Part shown: positions 1 through 5,201 of the stretch, piece after piece
Numbering within the stretch: the first letter of the stretch is position 1
Layout of the letters: each line of letters opens with the position of its first letter
From: Ohtaekwangia sp036568665
GTDB lineage: Bacteria > Bacteroidota > Bacteroidia > Cytophagales > Cyclobacteriaceae
Assembly: GCF_036568665.1 (NCBI RefSeq)
Contig: NZ_DATCSD010000174.1
Coordinates: forward strand, 1-5,201
Length of the DNA: 5,201 nucleotides
Direction: 5' to 3'
Translations under genes and position numbers: made by a program
Notes under the pieces: generated by a model
Databases searched by the model: none
What the model was told of the DNA's origin: nothing
The model's input: only the letters and a program-made list of their open reading frames with translations

Positions 1-489
1 GTACGTGCCGAAAATCAAAACATACCTATACTCTTTCTTACGGCCAAGGCCATGATGGAAGATAAGCTTGCAGGCTTTCAAACCGGTGCCGATGATTATA
101 TAACAAAGCCCTTCAGCCTCGAAGAATTGTTGTGCCGCATAGAAGTATTTCTTCGCAGAAGTTCGGATACAGTTCCTTCTCCGCTAAAGAAATTTCAACT
201 GGGTAATTATGAATTTGATTACACCACGCTTACACTGAGAAATGAGCAGATGGAAAAAACGCTCACGCAAAAAGAAGCGGAGGTTCTTCAGTTGCTATAC
301 TATAACAGACATCGTGTATTAAAGCGTGAAGAGATTCTGAAAGAAGTGTGGGGCGATGATGATTATTTTATGGGACGGAGTATGGATGTATTTATATCCA
401 AGTTGCGTAAATATTTGAAAGAAGACCCCTCCGTGCAGATTGTGAACTACCACGGTGTGGGCTTCAGGCTCGAAGTTATTACACAATAG
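1..489 (+). CDS. OmpR/PhoB-family response regulator, 5'-truncated
   Basis: A DNA-binding two-component response regulator, expected to act in the cytoplasm as a phosphorylation-controlled transcription factor. The frame is open from base 1 to the TAG at 487-489 (162 residues). The ATG at 52 is internal, because receiver sequence continues upstream of it without a stop. Visible receiver landmarks are the conserved switch Thr in LFLTAK (codon 40-42), GADDYITKPF with the invariant Lys at 106-108, and the last receiver helix. The phospho-acceptor Asp and roughly the first 70 residues lie off the left edge, judging by the usual length of about 230. The winged-helix domain covers about 187-486 and ends in the typical GRSMDVFISKLRKYL recognition-helix region and the HGVGFRL wing. 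The sequence resembles the RprY-like regulators of Bacteroidota (family recognition from memory). It converges on the histidine kinase gene with a 26-nt gap. Its own kinase may instead lie upstream, outside the window. Confidence 0.93.
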   Translation, partial: VRAENQNIPILFLTAKAMMEDKLAGFQTGADDYITKPFSLEELLCRIEVFLRRSSDTVPSPLKKFQLGNYEFDYTTLTLRNEQMEKTLTQKEAEVLQLLYYNRHRVLKREEILKEVWGDDDYFMGRSMDVFISKLRKYLKEDPSVQIVNYHGVGFRLEVITQ

Positions 490-492
490 AAA

Positions 493-502
493 TATAGCTA
501 TA
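493..502. repeat. 10-bp AT-rich palindrome in the convergent gap
   Basis: TATAGCTATA is a perfect palindrome in the 26-nt gap between the stop codons of the response regulator and the histidine kinase. It is followed by further TATA sequence. With no loop and only one GC pair per arm it would make a very weak hairpin, and there is no T-tract of the kind seen in intrinsic terminators. I record it as the only structure in the gap; a termination role is not supported. Confidence 0.3.
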
Positions 503-515
503 TATAGCGAAGTGA

Positions 516-2510
516 TCAGGCACTTGCAATCTGCTGTACGCTTTCCTGGTTTTCGGGTAATGAAAAGAAGAAAGTAGTGCCTTTCCCTTCCACACTTTCA
601 AACCAGATGCGGCCACCGTTCTTTTCAACAAATTCTTTGCAGAGTAAAAGTCCGAGACCAGTTCCTTTCTCCTGTTTTGTTCCCGGTGTTGTTATACTTC
701 CCAACGTAAACATGCGATGTTGATTGGAGACAGGTATACCTACACCGGTATCAGCTACCGATAAAATTACCTGCCTGTCAGTTCGCATGGCGTTGAGTGT
801 AATTACTCCGCCATTGCTGGTAAATTTAATAGCGTTGGTTAGAAGGTTACGAAGAATGGAACGGATCATATTCAGATCTGCGTAGGCCTGTAACGACTGA
901 TGTAAATTGTTTTTTACTTTGATATCTTTTCGTTGCAGATCAACTTCCATGAGTGTGATCGTCTCTTCTGCAATTTTTGACAGATCAAGATAAGTAGGTT
1001 CGTAGGTCTCTCCTTTCAATTGAAGTGTGGCCCACTGCAATAAGTTTTCGATAAACTCGGTTGTTTGACTGAATCGTGTTTCCAGAGCTTTTGTGAGGTG
1101 CTGAAATTCTTCGCGACTCACATCGCCCGATTTTAAAAGAGATAACGCAAGCTGTAAAGAACTGAGCGGTCCTTTAATGTCGTGCGATACTACCGAGAAG
1201 AGTTTATCTTTCACACGGTTTACTTCGGCAAGCTTCTCACTCTTTTGTTGTATTTCTTCTATACGCAGTTGTACCTCACGCTCCAGTCGTTCATTCTCCT
1301 CCTGGTTTCTTTTAAGCTCCAGCTCTTTGGCTAGTTGATTTTCCCTGCGGAGAATATTCCAGCGATCGCCCAAGGCAAAGGAGATGAACAGCATCTGAAG
1401 TATACATCCGATCATCAGCCCACTATAGTTTGTGCTCATATAGCCTGGTATAAAACCGAGATTGCTAATGGTAAAGAACACCGTGGCTATCAGCAATGTG
1501 ATCCACGCAATGAGATAATAACGCGCTGATCTATAGTTTTTATAGAAGCAATAGCCCGCACTGGTTAATGCCAACAGGCAGTGTACCAATATAAAGTAGT
1601 GATGATATTCGTAGGAGATGCGCGGAAATAAAACAAACATAACCAACCCTGCCAATACATTCAGTACCATGTTTGTCACCATGAGCTTATCCAGCAGCGG
1701 GCTGAATTTTTTCAGGTTGAGGAATGATCGTGTGAGTAGCGTGGAGGAGAATACAAATGCAGGCCCGGAGAACATGGCAAATATATCATTCATGGCGGGA
1801 TGCCCCGGATATATATAGAGAAAGGTATATCCCTGAAAAAAAGCAACAATATTTACCATGGCCAGCAGCGTGAGCACATAATAAAAAGTTACGCGATCGC
1901 GCATGGAGATAAACAGGAATAACTGGTAAAGCAACATCAGGATCATGCCACCAAAGAACAAACCGTTTATAAGTTGCACATTATAGGAGGCTGTTTGAAA
2001 AGCAGAAGGGTTCCAGAATATAACAGGCAACTGAACAGACGAAATTGTATTTACACGCAGGTATATTGATTTTGTCTGCCCTGTGGCAATATCAAATGAG
2101 AATACCGGATGGCGATGCCACACATCGCGCGCTTGAATCGGATACCGGTCACCCGATATTTTATGTTTTTTTGTAAGCGAAGAATCAGAGAGTATATAAA
2201 AATCGATGTGATCCAGTGGCGCATAGGCTACTTCCAGTTGCCATACGGTATAGGGCGATTGATTTGTTACATCGATGCGGAACCAATGCACTGCACGATC
2301 GAATCCAAAGTTTGGAGCTTTATCCGTAGGTATAGAGTCAAACTTTAACAGCCTCACGTCATCAAGCGAAAGCTTATGGGCCTCATCGCGCCAGTGTGTT
2401 AAATTACCCTTCACTTCGATCCATCCTGTTTTGTCCAGCACGATAGTTTGCGAAAAGATCTGAAATGAAGAGAGCACAAGACTGATACAAACAAAAATCC
2501 TGCGGCCCAT
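516..2510 (-). CDS. 7TMR-DISM sensor histidine kinase
   Basis: A 664-residue inner-membrane sensor kinase. Residues 1-21 form a signal peptide ending near FSQ. Residues ~28-170 match the 7TMR-DISM extracellular domain type 2, a predicted jelly-roll proposed to bind carbohydrate-like ligands (WFRIDVTN, LDHIDFYIL). Seven hydrophobic segments follow at about 182-202, 209-229, 242-262, 277-297, 305-323, 331-351 and 361-381. A charged coiled-coil linker runs from about 386 to 436. The HisKA domain has its phospho-acceptor His443 in SVVSHDIKGPL (codon at 1182-1184). The ATPase domain has the N-box with Asn555 and Asn559, the G1 motif with Asp587 in ADTGVGIP, and the G2 motif at 616-620 (GTGLG). All catalytic motifs are present, so the enzyme should be active, although position H+4 is Gly and not Thr/Asn. 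There is no fused receiver domain. The start ATG lies 15 nt after the hemB stop and gives a good signal peptide; no Shine-Dalgarno is visible. Co-transcription with hemB is likely. The ligand is unknown, and the response regulator partner is inferred at best. Confidence 0.95.
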   Translation of the reverse strand: MGRRIFVCISLVLSSFQIFSQTIVLDKTGWIEVKGNLTHWRDEAHKLSLDDVRLLKFDSIPTDKAPNFGFDRAVHWFRIDVTNQSPYTVWQLEVAYAPLDHIDFYILSDSSLTKKHKISGDRYPIQARDVWHRHPVFSFDIATGQTKSIYLRVNTISSVQLPVIFWNPSAFQTASYNVQLINGLFFGGMILMLLYQLFLFISMRDRVTFYYVLTLLAMVNIVAFFQGYTFLYIYPGHPAMNDIFAMFSGPAFVFSSTLLTRSFLNLKKFSPLLDKLMVTNMVLNVLAGLVMFVLFPRISYEYHHYFILVHCLLALTSAGYCFYKNYRSARYYLIAWITLLIATVFFTISNLGFIPGYMSTNYSGLMIGCILQMLFISFALGDRWNILRRENQLAKELELKRNQEENERLEREVQLRIEEIQQKSEKLAEVNRVKDKLFSVVSHDIKGPLSSLQLALSLLKSGDVSREEFQHLTKALETRFSQTTEFIENLLQWATLQLKGETYEPTYLDLSKIAEETITLMEVDLQRKDIKVKNNLHQSLQAYADLNMIRSILRNLLTNAIKFTSNGGVITLNAMRTDRQVILSVADTGVGIPVSNQHRMFTLGSITTPGTKQEKGTGLGLLLCKEFVEKNGGRIWFESVEGKGTTFFFSLPENQESVQQIASA

Positions 2511-2525
2511 AACGTGTTAAAGGGT

Positions 2526-3509
2526 TTAGTTGGCTATAGCTGCGAACTCTTTCGCGAAATACGTCAGTATAATATCCGCTCCTGCACGCTTCATGCTCAA
2601 CAATGTCTCCTTCATCACACGCTCTCCATCCAGCCATCCCTTCAGTGCTGCGGCTTTCACCATCGAATACTCACCGCTCACATTATAGGCAGCAATGGGT
2701 AAAGATGAGTTGTCTTTTAGTAACCGGATAATATCCAGGTAAGCAAGTGCAGGCTTTACCATCAGAAAATCGGCACCTTCTTCTGTGTCGAGTTGCGCTT
2801 CTATCAGCGCCTCTTGTCGGTTGGCCGGGTTCATCTGGTAAGTTTTCTTATCGCCAAATTTAGGAGCCGAGTCCAGCGCATCCCGGAAGGGATTATAGAA
2901 CCCACTCGCATATTTAGCAGTATAACTCATGATCGATACTTCTGTAAATCCATTTGCATCCAGCACATTTCGCAGATAACCAACACGCCCGTCCATCATA
3001 TCGGAGGGACCGAGTATATCTATACCGGTTTCGGCTTGTGCCAATGCCATTTTGCCAAGTATCTCCAACGTTTCATCGTTCAGAATTTTTCCATCTTTCA
3101 CCAATCCGTCATGACCATCCGAACTATAGGGATCCATCGCCACATCCGTCATGATACACGCTTCCGGGAATTGCTTCTTGATCTCGCGTAATGCACGAAG
3201 ATAAAAGAAATTGGAATCATAACTTTTTGTTGCAGTCTTGTCTTTATGCTGATCTTCAACTGCAGGGAAAACGTCAAACGCACGTATACCTAACCTCAGG
3301 CATTCTTCTATTTCTTTTAACATCAGGTCAGTAGAAAGTCTGAAGATGCCAGGCATAGAATTCACTTCTGTTTTCTGATTTTTGCCATCAATCAGAAATA
3401 AAGGAAAGATAAGATCATTGGTAGTTACACGGGTTTCCTCTACCATAGCACGGATCGTCTCACTCTTCCGGTTTCGTCTAGGTCTGCGGGAATTAATAAA
3501 CTGTGACAT
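2526..3509 (-). CDS. hemB: porphobilinogen synthase (delta-aminolevulinic acid dehydratase)
   Basis: Cytoplasmic enzyme that condenses two 5-aminolevulinate molecules into porphobilinogen, the first shared pyrrole step of haem, sirohaem and cobalamin synthesis. At 327 residues it has the full family length. Both active-site lysines are visible: Lys199 in SYTAKYASGFYNPFRDA and the Schiff-base Lys252 in FLMVKPALAYLD. The metal segment at 122-135 (DVAMDPYSSDGHDG) has Ala124, Asp126 and Asp134 where the zinc enzymes such as E. coli HemB carry three cysteines. This is the magnesium-type pattern known from plants and Pseudomonas. Glu237 aligns with the allosteric Mg-binding Glu (E. coli Glu232), so allosteric magnesium control of the octamer is plausible. 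The start gives the usual short N-terminal arm followed by RPRRNRKSETIRAMVEET. It is the first gene of a probable two-gene unit with the histidine kinase, and a TAnnTTTG element sits upstream. Confidence 0.98.
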   Translation of the reverse strand: MSQFINSRRPRRNRKSETIRAMVEETRVTTNDLIFPLFLIDGKNQKTEVNSMPGIFRLSTDLMLKEIEECLRLGIRAFDVFPAVEDQHKDKTATKSYDSNFFYLRALREIKKQFPEACIMTDVAMDPYSSDGHDGLVKDGKILNDETLEILGKMALAQAETGIDILGPSDMMDGRVGYLRNVLDANGFTEVSIMSYTAKYASGFYNPFRDALDSAPKFGDKKTYQMNPANRQEALIEAQLDTEEGADFLMVKPALAYLDIIRLLKDNSSLPIAAYNVSGEYSMVKAAALKGWLDGERVMKETLLSMKRAGADIILTYFAKEFAAIAN

Positions 3510-3534
3510 GTATAGTTGTATATAGCTTTATCTT

Positions 3535-3542
3535 CAAAGGTA
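3535..3542 (-). promoter_or_regulatory. Bacteroidota-type -7 promoter element for hemB
   Basis: Read on the minus strand this is TACCTTTG, a perfect match to the TAnnTTTG -7 consensus used by the primary sigma factor of Bacteroidota. It lies 25 nt upstream of the hemB ATG, which gives a plausible short leader of about 20 nt. Upstream on the same strand is a run of eight T followed by GG (3557-3566). The TTG at 3560-3558 within it would be the -33 element, but the 15-nt spacer is shorter than the usual roughly 19 nt, so that half is uncertain. Confidence 0.6.
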
Positions 3543-3582
3543 GTGCTTCCCGGTAACCAAAAAAAAGAGGATCTTCCGGAAA

Positions 3583-3596
3583 CCGTTATTTAACGG
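3583..3596. repeat. perfect inverted repeat upstream of the serine hydrolase gene
   Basis: CCGTTA-TT-TAACGG is a perfect 6-bp inverted repeat with a 2-nt centre, ending 9 nt before the ATG at 3606. Another palindrome, TTCCGGAA, lies just upstream at 3574-3581. A 2-nt loop is too tight for a stable RNA hairpin of full arm length, so if it is functional a dimeric repressor operator fits better than an RNA structure. No regulator can be named from the sequence. Confidence 0.35.
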
Positions 3597-3605
3597 AACC
3601 CGAAA

Positions 3606-4703
3606 ATGCGAAATATTTACATAACATTTTTCTGTTTTATACTGTTTGCCTGCGCTCCGAAAAAAGATGCAATGGAATCGTTGGATACATACCTCTCGTC
3701 TGTATTCCCTGCTAACGAACCGGGAGCAGCGATTCTTATCATGAAGCGCGACAGTATAATTTTTGCGAAAGGCTATGGTCTTGCCGATATGGTTACAAAA
3801 GAGCCCATCACTCCCAAAACGCTTTTTAACCTCGGGTCTATCTCTAAAACATTTGTAGCCAGTGCTGCTTTACTGTTGCAGGAGCAAGGTAAACTTTCAG
3901 TAGAAGATAGCCTCCTTCAATACTTCCCCGAGTTTAAGAACAAGGAGATTGCCTCCAAAGTAAAGATCAAGCACCTGCTTACACATACTTCCGGTTTGCC
4001 GGATAACCGTAACGTTGCGCGCGATACGGTCTTTTACTTAACGGCTAAAGACTCAGCAAACTGGTATCCGGAAACGCGGGTAGATTCATTATTGTTCGAG
4101 CCTGGCTCTCACTACGAATATTCAAACCCTGCATTCAATGGGTTGGCGTTGATTGTAGAGAAGGTAAGTGGCATGCCGTGGCAACGGTATATAAAGCAAA
4201 ATATATTTATACCGGCAGGTATGATATCGAGTACCATTACAGATGGAGCGTATCCTTCATCCGGAGTTTCGCATGGCTATGTGAAACATCATGGACAATG
4301 GGTGGAAGATGACTACGGTGAAGAGCCAACTTTTCCTGCTGCGGGCAACGGTGGCGTGTGGAGCTCCGTTGAAGAACTGGCGCTTTATGAACAAGCCTGC
4401 AGGAAACATATATTTCTGAAAGAAGAAACCATTCGCGATGCACGAACCGTTAAACGTTTTGCAAATTGGTCGGGGAGTGAATCGCCATTTATTGGATGGT
4501 CGTGGTTTGTTACCAAAGAAAATAATCTGCAAATCGTGGGTCATCCGGGAAGTCAGGGAGGATTTTTAGCAAACTATGTGGTTGTTCCGGAGAAAGAAAT
4601 TTTCTTTGTGATCCTATGCAATACACCGCGCGAAGAGTACGAGATGAAAAATATAACGCGCTATTTTTTAAACTATATAGAACAACATCACTGGTATGAA
4701 TAA
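3606..4703 (+). CDS. lipoprotein serine hydrolase, class C beta-lactamase-like fold
   Basis: A 365-residue serine hydrolase of the beta-lactamase/DD-peptidase/esterase superfamily (Pfam Beta-lactamase, PF00144), predicted to be a lipoprotein in the cell envelope. The N-terminus is a short hydrophobic signal with a lipobox LFAC, giving lipidated Cys16 followed by APKKD. The three active-site motifs are visible: SxxK at Ser78-Lys81 (LGSISKTFVASA), YxN at Tyr172-Asn174 (YEYSNPAFNG) and HxG at His313-Gly315 (GHPGSQGGF). The family signature HLLTHTSGLPD is at 123-133. The protein is a single catalytic domain with no extra C-terminal domain. True AmpC enzymes carry KTG where this has HPG, as many esterase- and peptidase-like members do, so resistance to beta-lactams should not be assumed; the substrate is unknown. 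The start at ATG 3606 is set by the signal peptide; no Shine-Dalgarno is visible. Its stop overlaps the start of the next hydrolase gene, so the two are probably translated together. Confidence 0.93.
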   Translation: MRNIYITFFCFILFACAPKKDAMESLDTYLSSVFPANEPGAAILIMKRDSIIFAKGYGLADMVTKEPITPKTLFNLGSISKTFVASAALLLQEQGKLSVEDSLLQYFPEFKNKEIASKVKIKHLLTHTSGLPDNRNVARDTVFYLTAKDSANWYPETRVDSLLFEPGSHYEYSNPAFNGLALIVEKVSGMPWQRYIKQNIFIPAGMISSTITDGAYPSSGVSHGYVKHHGQWVEDDYGEEPTFPAAGNGGVWSSVEELALYEQACRKHIFLKEETIRDARTVKRFANWSGSESPFIGWSWFVTKENNLQIVGHPGSQGGFLANYVVVPEKEIFFVILCNTPREEYEMKNITRYFLNYIEQHHWYE

Positions 4704-5201
4704 GAAAAGGATTGGATGGCTATTGCTGATTGTGTTTATCCTTATGAATGCTATAGCTTTTCAACACGCTTATAAATTTACACACTTCAGCAGCGAAGAT
4801 GTTTCGCGTACGAAGGATCCTTCGGAGCTCACGATGTGGGGTAAAGTTCAACTGCTATTTACCGGTATTGATAATCCGAAGCCACGGTTAAAAGAAACTC
4901 CGGGTACGGCCTTTAAAACGGTGCGTATATTTAGTACAGAAGAACTTGAATGTTGGAGGATCAGCGCGCGTAATCCGAAAGGAACTGTAATTATGTTTCA
5001 TGGTTATGCCGGTGAAAAATCATCGCTGCTAACACGCGCGAATGAATTTCGAAAGTCAGGCTATACTACTTTCCTGGTCGATTTCATGGGCTCTGGTGGT
5101 TCAAACGGTAATGAAACTTCTATTGGCTATAAAGAAGCCGAGCAGGTAAAAGATTGCTTTGCCTATATACAGAAAGAAGAAAAGAATATTATACTCTTTG
5201 G
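4696..5201 (+). CDS. alpha/beta hydrolase, 3'-truncated
   Basis: The N-terminal 168 residues of an alpha/beta-fold hydrolase of the serine aminopeptidase S33/Hydrolase_4 type; the gene runs off the right edge. The ATG at 4696 overlaps the preceding stop codon (ATGAATAA, 8 nt), which suggests translational coupling. Residues ~6-22 are one hydrophobic segment, an uncleaved anchor or signal peptide, followed by HAYKFTHF, a start I recall from many Bacteroidota homologues. The oxyanion-hole motif is VIMFHGYAG (His102-Gly103). The next strand and loop read FLVDFMGSGGSNGN, the usual D-x-x-G-x-G-x-S position, followed by IGYKEAEQVKD. The sequence stops at NIILFG, exactly where the G-x-S-x-G nucleophile elbow should begin, so the catalytic Ser, the acid and the His cannot be checked. 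Substrate is unknown; location is probably the inner membrane facing the periplasm (inference). Confidence 0.9.
   Translation, partial: MNKKRIGWLLLIVFILMNAIAFQHAYKFTHFSSEDVSRTKDPSELTMWGKVQLLFTGIDNPKPRLKETPGTAFKTVRIFSTEELECWRISARNPKGTVIMFHGYAGEKSSLLTRANEFRKSGYTTFLVDFMGSGGSNGNETSIGYKEAEQVKDCFAYIQKEEKNIILF

Noticed and set aside
52..489. The ATG at 52 as the start of the response regulator
   Set aside because: Conserved receiver sequence, including the switch Thr at 40-42, continues in frame upstream of it to the window edge.
1807..1832. Inverted repeat GGATATA / TATATCC within the kinase gene
   Set aside because: It falls inside sequence coding for the extracytoplasmic loop YTFLYIYPGHP and its neighbours; AT-rich arms of 7 bp are easily produced by Tyr and Ile codons.
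2404..2637. 77-codon minus-strand frame across the hemB-kinase junction
   Set aside because: It overlaps the 3' end of hemB and the signal-peptide region of the kinase in another frame, and shows no motif or start signal of its own.
2793..3191. 132-codon open frame on the plus strand inside hemB
   Set aside because: It is antisense to hemB, whose protein is clearly genuine, and its translation has no recognisable domain and a composition typical of a shadow frame.
3523..3530. TAGCTTTA as a -7 element for the plus-strand serine hydrolase
   Set aside because: It misses the final G of TAnnTTTG, has no TTG at a suitable distance upstream, and would give a long leader crossing the hemB promoter. 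The true promoter of the hydrolase pair was not identified.
4257..4544. 95-codon and 68-codon antisense frames within the serine hydrolase gene
   Set aside because: Both are shadows opposite well-supported coding sequence containing the hydrolase motifs, and neither translation resembles a protein family.
3606..4703. A beta-lactam resistance gene (ampC)
   Set aside because: The fold and SxxK/YxN motifs are shared, but the third motif is HPG and not KTG and the protein is a predicted lipoprotein. The superfamily is dominated by esterases and peptidases, so a resistance call is unsupported.

Overview
This window looks like an ordinary chromosomal stretch from a member of the Bacteroidota, probably of the Cytophagales type. 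That placement is inferred from three things: a 7TMR-DISM histidine kinase and a RprY-like response regulator with Bacteroidota-style sequences; a perfect TAnnTTTG promoter element upstream of hemB; and start codons that lack recognisable Shine-Dalgarno sequences. I see no mobile element, CRISPR array, tRNA, rRNA or pseudogene.

Layout, left to right. Positions 1-489 (+) hold the C-terminal two thirds of an OmpR/PhoB-family response regulator whose start lies outside the window. After a 26-nt convergent gap come two minus-strand genes, read from right to left: hemB (3509 to 2526, porphobilinogen synthase) and, 15 nt downstream, a 664-residue membrane histidine kinase (2510 to 516) with a 7TMR-DISM sensor module. 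A 96-nt divergent intergenic region (3510-3605) carries the likely hemB promoter and a small perfect inverted repeat. From it, a plus-strand pair begins: a predicted lipoprotein serine hydrolase of the class C beta-lactamase/esterase fold (3606-4703), and an alpha/beta hydrolase (4696 onward) that overlaps it by 8 nt and is cut by the right edge just before its nucleophile elbow.

How the genes may work together. HemB makes porphobilinogen for haem synthesis. The kinase is probably co-transcribed with it and could phosphorylate the convergent response regulator, but the sequence does not prove that pairing. The two hydrolases form a translationally coupled cell-envelope pair of unknown substrate. 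I found no convincing evidence of a new biological system. The most useful points to check are the hemB-kinase gene pair, the magnesium-type metal site of HemB, the glycine at H+4 in the kinase H-box and the conserved-looking hydrolase pair.
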